Positions 33,204-44,521 of a DNA stretch of 64,000 nt are shown here, piece after piece; the first letter of the stretch is position 1, and each line of letters starts with the position of its first letter. The notes beneath the pieces are model-generated. The model did not search any database, was not told the origin of the DNA, and saw nothing but the letters and a program-made list of their open reading frames with translations. The DNA lies in the NCBI RefSeq assembly GCF_047663525.1, contig NC_092613.1:8643501-8707500 (forward strand), in the 5' to 3' direction. Position numbers and translations under genes: made by a program. The DNA is from Anas platyrhynchos (Eukaryota; Chordata; Aves; Anseriformes; Anatidae).

Positions 33204-36200
33204 GTGAGTGCCGGGGGCAGCGGCTCCGCCCGCCTCGGCGGAACCGGGCTCGGCCCCGGGGGGAGCGAGCGGGGCGGCCCCGGGCGCAGCGGGGAAGGAG
33301 CCGGGGCCTGAGGGGCCGTGGGCGCCGCGAGGTCCCCTCAGAGCTCGCTGCGGGAAGGCACGGCCGTGGCCGGGCTCGCCCAGCTGCGCTGTGTTTGTTC
33401 TGAGTTGTGTCGTGATGCTGGGGTGACTTGGTGGTAGCTGGGATTCACCCCACGCTTCTGTGAAGCACCTCACAAACCCCGCTTGGTGCCTCCTAAACAT
33501 CTCCTGGGACTGCCCAAACAGTGTGTGGGGAGAGGGACTGCACTGTAAGGTGCTGGTGGCAGGCCCCACAGCGCAGAGGGGAGCTCGGGCCTTCGGAGCC
33601 ATCCCAAAATCACAGACTGTGAGCAGATGTCAAGGAAGAGCAGGAACAGGGAAACATATTTGGGCTTTCGCCCTGCGTTCTCCCAGCACACAGGTATTTC
33701 ACGTGTAAACCCAGACACAAATGCCCCAGGTTGTCTTCAGTAAAAACCTGGGAAACCTGTGAGTAGCCCCCAGAGTAGCCTCCAACTGTTTATGTTGGAG
33801 TTATTTTAAGAGACGGTCTAGACAGGTTTGTAACACGTTTGTGATTTTATCGTTACAGGAGAAAGCTACGAACCGATGTCGCAGCAGCTTTTCCAAATCT
33901 AAGTGCTGAACAATTAACTGAGTTCATTCCAAACAAGGAGGAGCTTAATGTCATCAAAATATACACTCACAAAGGGGAGGCTGTCACGGTTTATATGAAT
34001 AGCAGGAACCCAATACTGTTTGAAGCTGAGAAAGCTCTGTATCCAACAGGTATGCATAGTGGACTGGAATAATCCTCCCTCTTTACTTACTGGACAGCAA
34101 CTTTTCCCAAAAAGCTTTGCTTGTGTCTAAGTACTTACCTGTCTCCCATCACTGTAGTATCTGCACACTTTGTAATCTTTAATGTGCTTATTCTACCACA
34201 TTCTGTGTGAAATCCAGCACCAGTTCTGGATTCTTTCTGCAAAAGGAAAATTAAGGTGCTGAGAAGCTAGAAACCAGAAAACAAATGTTTTAAGTTATAG
34301 GATAGCATCATAGCACTATTTCCTCTTTTGTCCACTGCAAGGGGCAGTTCCAACATGCAAGATGTCAAGTTTCAGGCAGCCATCTATTAATCATGTTAGG
34401 AACATTCTGACTTTAGATGTCTTGATTATCCGAATAACAGGAGAGTGGTTAATTGTGGTTAGCGCGGTCCTGCTTAATCTTAAAGATGGCAAGAAGCAAC
34501 AGCCAGAGAAAGTTTTTTAATGATGCATCTTTAAATTCTGTTTTGGGACAGTGTATGCTTTGTGGGCCTACCCAGATCTTCTCCCTGCTTTTTCGACATG
34601 GCCTCCTGTGCTACAGAAGCTAGCAGGAGGAGCAGGTAAGAGGACTAGAACTTTGTCACATCGTGTTGCAAAAAGGAATTCCCTTTAGGCTTTTTAGTGT
34701 TATCTTTCCCAGTGACAAAAACGTACCTGGAACTAAGAAAAAGTATAAAAAATACTTATTCAGAAAGTAATTCATGTTTGTCTCCCAAAAAGGAAAATAA
34801 ATTAGCAGTAGACAAGTTTCTGAATGAGAAAGTAGGTTAAGCTGTTTAAATGCTGTAATCTGTTCCATTTGAGAGTCTTGGGTTTGGAAATTCCTTCTCA
34901 GGGTGTAAAGTTGATCAGTGACTTTGAACTGGGACACTGAACTGCCTGTGTAACTGGTCTGGTTTTTAGAACACTCCTTGGGCAGCCGACTTCATCTGCT
35001 GCCGCCCTGCTTCCTGTCAATTCAGAGGTGAGCTCATGTGGATAAGTTAGTTATCTTGGAACCTACAGTCCTAATCACTGTCAAGTAAATTGTGGATTGT
35101 GCAGGTGAGGTTGGATTCCTGGCTCTATCAGCTACTTACGGATCAAGACTGAAGAGAAAGGACTCGTATTTTCTGGAACCTGCTTTGGATGCAGTACAGA
35201 ATCATGAGAGTCAGGCCTTTAGAACATGAAAGGGCAGAACTGCTCAATCAGGAAAGGATTGAATTCCAGCCATTGCAGCTTTAATCTGTAAGTGGAAGTG
35301 TACAATGTAGAAAGAGATGTCTTTTCCATTATGCAGTATCTGGAGTAGAAGTACTCAAATCTCTCTGTTCAGTTTGCTCCTGGGGAAATAAAGTGCATGA
35401 ATGTGTAGCTGTGATGGACATCTAAGCAAGCCTTGTTGCTGACTTGTAGTGACCTAGTTTCAGGGGGGAAAAAAAAAGTCTTGTTAATGGGCAAAGAACA
35501 TTGAGGAAAGAGGGATGCAGATCACTAATCTCCCGTGGCAACCAGGCTACCTCTGGGTACAATCCAAAGATAAGAAACTGGCCACTGAGACAACGGCCAG
35601 TGAAGGCAGAGAACAGAGGCAGAGCCACGCTGCATCAATAGGAGGAGAGGCATGAGACTATCCAGCACTGCAGATGTGGAGAGAGGGAGGGAGCAGACTT
35701 TAGGGAGCAGTCAAGAAGCAAGGCAGTGCTATTCATGATGCCTGTTCTCTGAATTCAAAGGTCTCACTGCCTGTCCTGGTTATTTACATGATACATACAC
35801 GCTACCTATCTCATCACGTTAGGTTCTTACATGATTTCTGTCCTCAGAGACGTGGAGCCTTGGTTGCAATTGCAGAGTTCATTCTAGATTTGCTGGAGGT
35901 AGTTGTGACAGTGAATGGGAGGAAAAATATTGGAGGCCTCTTCAGCTTGTGTATTAAAACTAGGATGTTGAGAAAAAAGTGAGATGGCTTCAAACCAAAC
36001 CATGGAACACAGGTCAGTCCATGAGACTGCAAGGTCTAGATTATTCTAGCTACAGGGAAGGAGAGCAGATGATCTTAATGTAATTCGGCGATAACATGGT
36101 GCATGGAAAACTTGAATTCGTGCCAGCCTGTTCATCCCTGGCATGGAAAGTGGAAAGAAGCACACAACAAAGCCCACTCATTTCTGTCCAGATCAGCAAG

Positions 36201-39200
36201 GAGATGGTTCAGGCTGCTTCCTCATGCTGAGGAGAGTTCACAGCTGAGTGCTAAGCTAGTATCAGATCAGGAGGGTCATGTAAATTGGGAAATTTTAGGC
36301 AGTTCTCTATGCTAGGAGAGAGTTGGTGGGATACCCTGCCCTTGGGACAGGGAAGAATAAAGAGGTGGTTCCACACACATCTTTATTACTGTCTCTTTCC
36401 ATATCAGTAATAAAGAGCAATGCTGTCTGACCTGGGAAGCTCATACCTTTCTGTTAAAAGCAGTGCCCTTTTGGGGCCTGACCGGCAAGGGACTGAGCAT
36501 TTTTAGCTCTTCGCTGTGCACACCATCATAAATAGGATCCTTTAATCCACAGGGTGGTAGCAGGAAACGCTGCCTTACTAGGAAAAAACAGAGAATCATG
36601 TTTTATCTGGCATGTGCCCAGCTGTTAACAGGCTTGTGTTTCTGCTGAGTAATGGGGAGGGGGTGGGCGGGGAGAGGGGGAGTGGAGGAGGTCGTGGCTG
36701 AATCTTTCATTGAGAAATGATGCTTTTTTTTCAGATCTGATGCTGCCAGGAGTAATAGTGCCACCTTCTGGCTTTCCGCAAGTAGAGCGGGGCATGCTCT
36801 GTGCTGTCACCCTCTCGGGAAACAGGTACAGAGGACTCCTTGCTCATACCTTGTCTTAGAAACTAACCCTGAAAGGAAAACGGCTTTTTTATGTGGAGAC
36901 TCTGGGGCTTTTGGGGAAATAAAAGCAAAGTTATTCTCATGCATTTGATGCACATGTGGGTGAAATTGGGCAGAAGAAAACATCCAGTTAAATTTCTGGG
37001 TTGGGATATGTTTGAGCTTGGGTGTAAAGCCGTGTAAATTGGTTCTTTTGGATCTCTTGGGGCCTAATTGGTGGATTTGTTTTGAAACAGTAATTTTTAA
37101 CAAAATACTGTATTCCACACAGTTGTCTTTTTGTCTGGAAACTCAGAGAAAGGGAACAGTGCTAATGCCGCCATTTCTTTTTTCCCCGTTAGCCTCTGTT
37201 AGTAGTACTTGGGCTTCTTGAACTTCCTAAAGGGAAGGATGTCTCACTGCCCAGCTTTCACTTCGGTATCACAACTGCACGTATCCCTGGGATTCTTTGG
37301 AAGACCTTAAATACCAGAAAGATGGGACAAAACCCAAAAATGCCTAGATGCTTGAAAAAAACAGGCTGTAAAGTTCAAGGACATTGTAAAAGAAACCTGG
37401 TCTATCACAATGGCACAGTTCTTTGTTGTTCAGGTAGCACAGTGTATTTGTGCTGCCCTGCTGTAATGTTCCTGTCTTTTCCCAGAGCTCCAGTAGCTGT
37501 CTCAGTTGCCACTATGTCCACTGCGGAGATGCTGGCTGCTGGAATGAAAGGGAAAGGCTTCGCTGTGCTGCATACTTACATGGATCATCTCTGGTGAGCA
37601 TATGGCCAGGCACTTGGTAAAATGTTTAACAATTCTCAAGTGCTTACTGAAAATCAAAATCTGTGTCCCAGTACTCTTAATGTGTCAGTTCAACGTACTG
37701 AGTTATTTGGGTACAGTTTCGGTAAGACCCCATTAAGGCTTTAGCTGTGCTACATGTTTTGGACGACCACACTTTTCTGACAGAGGCAGGTGTCTGTCAT
37801 GAGGTCTATCCGATACGTGCAGATTGGAAATGTGTATATTGAAAGTTATTCATTTGATTCTGTTACTTCAAATGCAGTTATTATTAGAAATGAAATTAGA
37901 ACATCCCCGTTACTCTAATTTTAGAATGTCTTCCTGTTCTATAAAACTTTGAATCATTTTTGCATTAAAAAGGTCAACTATGCCAATCTCAGCTGAATAA
38001 ATGAGTTGCTCTGCATTTGGATTCAACTAATTGCTCACTTTTAAATAAAGATTCAGGGGGGAACACAGAGCTTTTGGAGGAAGGTGAATTAAAAATAAAT
38101 CTTATAATTTGAGATCCATGCAACTCACCATGCTTTTTAATCAGGGGAACTTTTTAAAATATTATTTTTGCCATATGGGTTTCAAAGCATTAAACAGAAA
38201 GCCATGTTATGCTTTTTCTTCCTTTTATAGGGAATATGGTGACAAATCTTATCCTCCTACCTTAGCTCCCTCGGTAACAGAACCTGCTGAAAAAGAGAGT
38301 GCTGATGATGAGGAAGAGATGGAGGAGAAAGAGCCTGTCAGCAGCTTCTCCACTGACCCACTACAGCATGTGGACATCGGTGATTTGAGCCTGAAGGAGC
38401 AAGACAGTTGTGCCATACTGATGGGAAAGGAGGAACACAATGAGAATAAAGCTGCAGAAACAGCTGAAGATGACAATACAGAGGTTCAGCAGGAAGCAGA
38501 GGACAGCAGGACACCCCAAGGTACTTCTGTGTACAAATGGAACCAAACTATGCACCTTTTGTTTGCTGAAGCTGGTACACATGATCTAGGCTACTGTGCA
38601 TTCCAGAGAGCTCTCTGTGAGAACAGGGGTAGAGACGGTTCTGTGTGGCCTGAAAAAGGGTCTGAAAGAACTGAATATTACATTCAGAAAGAAAGGCTGC
38701 TCACGGCATACTTGTTCTTTTCTTCCTTGCAGAGCAAATGGATGCATTGCTTAGCCAGTGCTTTTTTCATGCTTTAAAATGCAAAGTAAAGAAGTCAGAT
38801 CTCCCTCTGCTCACCAGCACGTTTCTACGCAGCCATATGTTCCCATGCTGGTACGTGGTAAGAAGAGTGTCTTTGGATTTGCAAGAAGGTGTGGGTTATT
38901 TAGGATGAAATTTTTGACTCAAAAGTAAAATTCAGTCCTTACCTAAGGTTATCCAAGGTTACGCTTGCTTCTTACATCAAACACTTTGATGTAATGATTG
39001 TCCAGACTGGCAATTGTTCCAAGATTTCTTAGTCACTTAAATGGCTGTTTGCTTCCCCACAGGGACATCAGTACTAGATCAACTCATCGTGTTCTGTCTG
39101 TTAGCTTGTTTGAAGTAATTCTTTGTGTGATTAATATTTTTGCTGTTAAGAGACTTTTAGCATAAATAGCAAGATTGATGAAGAAATCATGACATATCTA

Positions 39201-42200
39201 AAAGACCTTTAAAAAATATCAATTTATAGCCCCGCTGGACAACAACTGGATATAAAGAAATCAAGCTATAAGAAGGTGAGATTTTTCTGTATTTTTTCTT
39301 GTTAATTGAAATAAGAAGTGGAAGGAGAGAAAAATGTTGAGTTTTAAATTGTTGAAGCGTTAATAAAACAGACAAGAAGCCTAGTATCTGTTCTTCAATC
39401 CAAGTTCTTTTTCCTCACATCTCTGCTCCTGCAGGATCAAGTGAGGAATGTCATTGCCCAGAAAACATGAGCATTGATCTGTTTTAAATGTATCTAATGC
39501 TCTCTGATATGCTATGATAGCTATTAAAGGGTTCTACTCTTCGTTTCACAGTGCACTGTTTGCAAGAAGAGATTGTTCCTTTTCTAAAGCTGGAAAAGAG
39601 AAAGAGCCAGAGAAGAGAATGGAGATGATACTATGCCTCTTGTTTAGATGACAAAGACAGAATGTATTGCCAAAGATGTCACAGCAATCCCTGTGATATG
39701 TGCTGTTATTTGGCTAAGAAGGTCACAGTGCAAACAGGTGGCAGACCTACAAAAGGAACAGTTGCTTACTCTTTTTTAGAATATGATAGGGGCACTCACT
39801 GCTCCTTAGCAATTGCTGTGTTTATAGAAGCAAAGGGATGCAGTGTTTTTTTTGTTTGTTTTTAACCTTCCAAGAAGATTTTCTCATTTAGTAAGTAAGC
39901 TGTGGACACTCAAAAACAAATTTAAAATGTTTAACTCCACATTTCTGATCGTTTCTTCCTTCAGTTTTCTAAATTCCTACAATGTATGCAGCACCAGAAG
40001 ATCTTACAAGTGAAGGAGCTGAGCAAAGGTGTGGAAAGCATCGTGGAGGTGGACTGGAAGCATCCAGAGTATGTAGAACATTGTAGCCTTTAAGAGGCGG
40101 TAGGCTTTGAAAGGAGGGAGTGGACTCAGCCCTTGCCAGCTGTTATCTGTTCCCTGCTTGCAGTCCTGTGACAGCCTTTGTTTCCTAATCTTAGTACGCT
40201 GTGGAGGGGTTTTATATCCTGCTTCCACACACCAGTCCTTACATTTTCTATGCTTGTAAAGTTCTGCAAAGTTACATTCTTCCCTTTTTACTCGGTGGCT
40301 TTGAGTCTAATGACAGTATTGTGACTTCAGCCTTCCCTTTCTTACTTGTTCATTCAGCCAGAGACCTTTAAGGGGCTACTAGATAACCTGAGAGATGTAT
40401 ATTGCTCTTCACCCTTGTACTAGGTACATAAATACTCCAGAGAAACATGTTTGAAAATGTTAAGGAGGATTCAATTCATTGCAATTTGTTGCACCATTAA
40501 AATGACAAATTTCTGGCTTCTAGTCTGGGTACTCTTAAAGGTGTTATCGTGCCAAGCCTCTTAGCAGTCACTAAACAGCACATTAATTTGACAGTGAGTC
40601 TTGATAGTTTGTGAGGGTTTCGTTGTTGTGGGAAGGGAACAAGGTTTTATATCCATGAGGCAGTTTCCTGATTGTTTAGCATTAACTATAATGGTATAAT
40701 TGTTTTATACCTTTCCCAATTAAGCACATCTCCCCTCTACCCCATCAGCGTGCTGGGACTTTTTGTTCAGCTTCCAAGTGAACTTACCTATCTAAAAAAT
40801 AACTCCAATGAAAAGATTAAACCACTGTTGAATAAATGGCCATGAAATTACAGCCTTAAAGTGTCATACAGGATTAAATCAACCACTTTGCAAAATTGGC
40901 AGGCAAAGTTATAATCTTAAAAGGAAAAAAAAAAAAGCTTTGTTTTCCATTACACATTGATTTACACAAATGCTCTTATCCTTTTGGTTGCTTATTACCC
41001 AGCTCCTCTAGCAATGTTCCCATTATCTAAGGCTTAATAGTTACCTCATATCAAGAGCATCCTACTCATTCCTTTTGCGTATCAGTGCATTAGCATGCTC
41101 TCAGAATTTCCCAGTGGGCCATGGGTCTTCTGTTATATAACATCTCCTTGGCAACTAATGGGATGGAGAATATTTTGGTAGATACAAGCATATATTCTCT
41201 TCCGCATTTGGAAGGAGGCAGAATTACTATGACTTCTTGCATTAAGTTTTCTCTCATACTTGGCCTTATCACTGGGAGACAGGCACAGTCAAACTCAGTT
41301 CATCAAGTTCTCTTACCTGCAAGCATGAAATCTGAAGTTCTATACAATGAACTTAGACTCCAGCTCCTGAACCTACATGGTTCTTACTCCTCTCTTCCAG
41401 ACTCTTTATCAATAACCACTAAAGAATCATGTGCTAGATATTAATTTCTTGGGGAAACAGAAGCTAAAAATTTAGGTCCCTTTCACTCCCACCATATATA
41501 TATATATTTATTTATTTATATTTAATTTTCCAGCATTAAAGCATTTACAGTACCTGAAGGATTTTCTTCAGCCTCTGCTGCCCAAGACTGCAAGAACGAA
41601 GACAAAGAACAAGCGTACCATGCTCCCGAAATCATACCACTTTATGGGGTCTCAACAAAAATGGTCCCACTCTTTCAGGAATCTGGACACAAGTAAGCAC
41701 TCAAAAAGTACAACAGAATTTTTGTTAGGTGAAGAGAGAGGCTAAAAACCTGTGCTGCTACCATTTTGTTAGCTTTCATGGGGAGTGGGCTGTGATGCTG
41801 TCAGGGAAGGTGATGGGAATCAAAATATAATCTTTCTTCCTTTTGTGAAGCAATGAAAAGAGACTGTGACAAGTGCGTTCAGCAAATAAAGCACTTTTCT
41901 TACAGCTAAGGAGGTGATAATTTAAGTGTTGAAATTGCTACATTTTACTTACTTGGATTGTCCTAAATTGCCATTGGATAAGGCGTGTTCTGTCCACCCA
42001 CAGTGTAGTTTACTGGAAAGAGGACACCCAGATGATATAAAGAAATTATTTGCCTCCTTGTACCCTAATCTTGCCTGCTTTGATGCAGTTTAGATATTTT
42101 TAGTGGCACCACTAGGGTCATCTTCCCAAACGAGTCTCCCACCAAGGGTTTTAGAGTCTCCCTAATTACTGCTGTGAGCCTTTTATCTGGCATACAGGAG

Positions 42201-44335
42201 CTGAGGTGTAACAAGAAAATCGCTGCCTAGCAGAAAACATAGCTCAGTATTGAGCTTTTGCTACCAAATGTAGCCAGGGTAATTGCTGTTTTCTGTCAGC
42301 TCAGTGGTTCTGCTCAACACCAAACTACTTGAAGTAATCATTTTCTTTCTGTTTAGAAAAGGCAGCATCCTCTCAAGCAGCGAGGTGAGAAACATCATCG
42401 TTAACTATGTGAAGACTAACGAGTTGGTTGATGAAGCAAACAAAAAGTAAGCATACATGAAAGCTGTCCTACCATGCTTCCACAGGAGATACTGAAGGTA
42501 GAGCAGAAAGAGAGCTTGTTTGCACCTAATGCCTGTTTTTCTTTTGCAGCTTTGTAAAGGTGAATGCCATCCTGTGTGACTGCCTGTTAGATAAATCAGA
42601 ACAAGATGAAATCTCAAACCTTAAATGGGATGACCTCCTGAGCAGGTGACTGATTTCCCCATGCACCATTTCAGTATTGTACAGATTTATTGCGTGCAAC
42701 TGAAAGCCAGACATTATTGGAGCTATGTAAAGCTGTAACTGCCTCCTGGTAATACAGAAAAACATCCAGAGACTTTCACTTGAAGAGTGTCTCATTCTCC
42801 ACATTTAACAACCACCTGGCATATAGTAATGTTGGCTTTTTGTTTTTGCTTACACACTAACCATTTATCAGGGAAAGCCTTCTAAATAAACAGTGCCTGG
42901 TTCTGCATATAATCCGTATGTACATATCTAGGAAGCCATTGCTTGCATCAGATAACTGAACATACCCTTTTTAGGCAACGGCAGTCATCTTGCTCTTTTA
43001 CGTTCAAGGCCTTTCTTGGCTGTGCAGTTCTAGACTTGACATACATCAGCTCTTCCTCACAGTACTAGGCAAGGTAATTGAGATTCACAGAAAGTCATCA
43101 AGGACCATGGTTTTCTCTTTTCAGCATAAACTGACTGGAAGCACAACTTTTGCATCTATAATGTAAACTCACTGTTTAGATCCAGGAGGCTCAGCTAGCT
43201 GACAGAAGACTGTTGTTTCCATGCACCAAAAAATTTTGCCTGAATGTCCCCGATGTCTTACTTGCCTCGATCTTTATTGCTATCATGCAATGCTTCTGAG
43301 CATCTGCAGAAGCTTCCTTTATTTCTGAAGCCATGTTTGCTGGTGGAACACTAGCAGAGCTTATGGTGAATTTTAACTTCATTTTAAGGTGCTTCACCAA
43401 TCTTTGAGCAATACAGCTGAACACTAGTTTAAAGATAAAAATTAAAGGTTTTACTCTGCAACAATTCACGACATGTTATCAATAGTGAGCTAAGCTAGAA
43501 TCTTTGTGAATCAGTAGTCTAGCTTTCTTTTTAATTAGTCCCTTTCTTTATATAATGTCTAGGATGCAAGTCTTGCATGAGATCATCATGCAGTATCTTC
43601 TTTAAGATACAAATTCTTCTCACACAGAATTTTGGCTTTCATGTAGTCCTGTGAGAGGCTGCAGTGGAAAAAACAGTTATTCTTGGTGTACTGTATAGAC
43701 TAATTGGATGTTTAAACTTTGTTCAGGTGCCTTGAACGCCTGCAGCCCTTACACCAGGTGACGTTTTTTGGACAAGAACCTATTGTGAGGAAAGGAAAGA
43801 TTGAGCCCATTGACATAACCATAGCGCAGAGATCATCAAACAAGAAGGTAAAAAGAAAATAAGGAGATGGGTTTTGAGAAGAAGCCTGAATTCTGAGAGC
43901 AATTTTGGCAGCTCATTTTTCTGGGATGAGTGGGATGTGATTTGCTAAACCCCACAGCACTGATCTTTGCAATAATTAACTCAAATCTGCAGGTGACAAT
44001 TATCAAGAACCTTGAGCTGTATGGTCTGGACCCACAGTCGGTAGCCAACATTCTACAACAAAAAGTACAGGCCAGTGCCACCATCGCCCCTGTGCCTGGA
44101 ACAAAAGACAGAGTTCAGGTCCAGATCCAAGGCAACCAAATCCATCATCTGGCCAAGATGCTGCTAGGTAAGTCTGTCCTGGACCTGGACTGGTTATAGC
44201 AATACAGATTTTAACTCGTGAGCTCTGAGTATTTACCTAAAGTGAACTCTTCATTATGTTGCAGAAGAATACCAGCTACCTCGGAAATATATCCAAGGCC
44301 TTGAGAAGGCTCCAAAGCTTGGCCGGAAGAAGTAG
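33148..44335 (+). CDS. EIF2D: EIF2D (ligatin), eukaryotic translation initiation factor 2D (complete, 15 coding exons)
   Basis: Join of 33148-33203, 33859-34049, 34552-34635, 36735-36825, 37486-37593, 38231-38520, 38733-38850, 39230-39275, 39965-40068, 41534-41692, 42357-42446, 42550-42645, 43727-43847, 43993-44167 and 44265-44335: 1800 nt, 599 aa, against 584 in human. EIF2D binds the 40S subunit and delivers initiator tRNA to the P site without eIF2-GTP. It also promotes release of deacylated tRNA and mRNA after termination and so affects reinitiation, overlapping MCTS1-DENR in function. The domains follow in the family order: an MCT-1-like N-terminal domain (1 to about 92, starting RAFRVRSNTAIKGSDRRKLR), a PUA domain (about 93-172), an acidic variable linker (185-270, with DDEEEMEEKE), a winged-helix segment (275-380), SWIB/MDM2 (about 390-475) and a C-terminal SUI1/eIF1-like domain (about 500-590, ending GLEKAPKLGRKK). 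All introns are GT-AG. Confidence 0.97.
33859..34049 (+). CDS. EIF2D: EIF2D exon 2
   Basis: Residues 19-82. It carries most of the MCT-1-like domain, including AAFPNL, KEELNVIKIYTHKGEAVTVY and NPILFE. Acceptor TTACAG, donor ACAG|GTATGC, exit phase 1. Confidence 0.95.
34552..34635 (+). CDS. EIF2D: EIF2D exon 3
   Basis: Residues 83-110 (YALWAYPDLLPAFSTWPPVL), the junction into the PUA domain. Acceptor GGGACAG, donor GCAG|GTAAGA, exit phase 1. Confidence 0.95.
34636..36734 (+). other. EIF2D: EIF2D intron 3
   Basis: 2.1-kb intron, the longest in this gene. No nested gene or transposon was recognised. Its 3' end carries a strong G-quadruplex-type tract (36654-36691) just before the polypyrimidine tract of exon 4. 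Confidence 0.85.
36654..36691 (+). promoter_or_regulatory. G-quadruplex-prone tract in EIF2D intron 3
   Basis: At least five runs of three or more G with loops of 1-3 bases on the sense strand, ending about 43 bases before the exon 4 acceptor AG. It could fold in the pre-mRNA and affect exon 4 inclusion. Confidence 0.6.
36735..36825 (+). CDS. EIF2D: EIF2D exon 4
   Basis: Residues 111-140 (DLMLPGVIVPPSGFPQVERG and on to SGN), the first half of the PUA domain. Acceptor TTTTTTTTCAG, donor ACAG|GTACAG, exit phase 2. Confidence 0.95.
37486..37593 (+). CDS. EIF2D: EIF2D exon 5
   Basis: Residues 141-176 (VATMSTAEMLAAGMKGKGFA, LHTYMDHLW), the second half of the PUA domain. Acceptor TTTTCCCAG, donor CTG|GTGAGC, exit phase 2. 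Confidence 0.95.
38231..38520 (+). CDS. EIF2D: EIF2D exon 6 (acidic linker)
   Basis: Residues 177-273. The sequence is rich in Asp, Glu and Ser and poorly conserved except near its start (YGDKSYPPTLAPS, human SGNKSSPPSIAPL). Donor CAAG|GTACTT is weaker than its neighbours; exit phase 1. The following 212-nt intron stays open in frame. Confidence 0.93.
38733..38850 (+). CDS. EIF2D: EIF2D exon 7
   Basis: Residues 274-312 (EQMDALLSQCFFHALKCKVK, LPLLTSTFLRSHMF), the start of the winged-helix region. Acceptor TTGCAG, donor GCTG|GTACGT, exit phase 2. Confidence 0.95.
39230..39275 (+). CDS. EIF2D: EIF2D exon 8
   Basis: 46-nt exon covering residues 313-328 (PAGQQLDIKKSSYKK, human PEGRQLDIKKSSYKK). 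Acceptor AATTTATAG, donor AAG|GTGAGA, exit phase 0. Confidence 0.95.
39965..40068 (+). CDS. EIF2D: EIF2D exon 9
   Basis: Residues 329-362 (FSKFLQCMQ, VKELSKGVESIVEVDWKHP). Acceptor CCTTCAG, donor AGA|GTATGT, exit phase 2. Confidence 0.95.
40069..41533 (+). other. EIF2D: EIF2D intron 9
   Basis: 1.5-kb AT-rich intron. It holds an A-run near 40923-40936 and an AT then ATTT tract (about 41496-41522) close to the acceptor. No nested feature was recognised. Confidence 0.85.
41534..41692 (+). CDS. EIF2D: EIF2D exon 10
   Basis: Residues 363-415, a variable Ser/Glu-rich stretch followed by the conserved PLYGVSTKMVPLFQESGHK entering the SWIB/MDM2 domain. Acceptor TTTTCCAG, donor CAA|GTAAGC, exit phase 2. 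Confidence 0.95.
42357..42446 (+). CDS. EIF2D: EIF2D exon 11
   Basis: Residues 416-445 (GSILSSSEVRNIIVNYVKTN, ELVDEANK), the core of the SWIB/MDM2 domain. Acceptor CTGTTTAG, donor AAA|GTAAGC, exit phase 2; the next intron is only 103 nt. Confidence 0.95.
42550..42645 (+). CDS. EIF2D: EIF2D exon 12
   Basis: Residues 446-477 (NFVKVNAILCDCLLDKSEQD, LKWDDLLS), the end of the SWIB/MDM2 domain. Acceptor TTTTGCAG, donor GCAG|GTGACT, exit phase 2. Confidence 0.95.
42646..43726 (+). other. EIF2D: EIF2D intron 12
   Basis: 1.1-kb AT-rich intron. No recognisable nested gene, RNA or repeat element. Confidence 0.85.
43727..43847 (+). CDS. EIF2D: EIF2D exon 13
   Basis: Residues 478-518 (CLERLQPLHQVTFFGQEPIV, IDITIAQRSSNKK), leading into the SUI1 domain. 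Acceptor TTGTTCAG, donor AAG|GTAAAA, exit phase 0. Confidence 0.95.
43993..44167 (+). CDS. EIF2D: EIF2D exon 14
   Basis: Residues 519-576 (VTIIKNLELYGLDPQSVANI, VQVQIQGNQIHHLAKMLL), the body of the SUI1/eIF1-like domain. Acceptor TCTGCAG, donor CTAG|GTAAGT, exit phase 1. Confidence 0.95.
44265..44335 (+). CDS. EIF2D: EIF2D exon 15 (last)
   Basis: Residues 577-599 (EEYQLPRKYIQGLEKAPK, LGRKK) and TAG stop at 44333-44335. Acceptor TTGCAG. Confidence 0.95.
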
Positions 44336-44508
44336 GAGAAAAATCTACTGTAAGAATTATTCAGCTGTCATTATTTATAAGTGTTCTGCCAACAGATCAA
44401 GGGTATGTACAGGCCCTATTCATTTAAAGAAGAGTCCTGGATTTTTACAAGGTCTAGGACTCTCCCAAATAATAATATTCATTGTATCTGTTCATTTTTC
44501 ATAAAAAT

Positions 44509-44521
44509 AATAAAAAATAAA
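44509..44521 (+). terminator. EIF2D: EIF2D polyadenylation signals (AATAAA twice)
   Basis: Two canonical hexamers at 44509-44514 and 44516-44521, about 175 bases after the stop codon. A variant ATTAAA at 44721-44726 could serve as a distal signal. Confidence 0.65.

Larger units (their letters stand above)
31800..33330. promoter_or_regulatory. Divergent CpG-island promoter of DYRK3 (-) and EIF2D (+)
   Basis: The two start codons are about 1.05 kb apart and face away from each other. Two CpG-dense cores (about 31800-32450 and 32900-33330) flank a less GC-rich middle with an ATTT/T-rich tract near 32466-32490. The DYRK3 side has GC boxes (GGGCGGG types near 32168 and 32241) and an NRF1-like CTGCGCACTG at about 32224-32233. 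The EIF2D side has two YY1-like ATGGCGGC/CCGCCAT motifs, at about 33107-33114 and 33145-33151, of the kind common at start sites of translation-related genes. No TATA box is evident. Confidence 0.75.

Noticed and set aside
38109-38777. Continuous 222-codon open frame taken as a single gene
   Set aside because: It is intron 5 end, EIF2D exon 6, intron 6 and an out-of-frame part of exon 7. Splice sites and homology place only 38231-38520 in the protein in this frame.
39660-39865. Cys-rich plus-strand frame (MYCQRCHSN...CDMCC) as a zinc-finger exon
   Set aside because: It lies in EIF2D intron 8, has no splice sites in phase and does not match any zinc-finger spacing I know.
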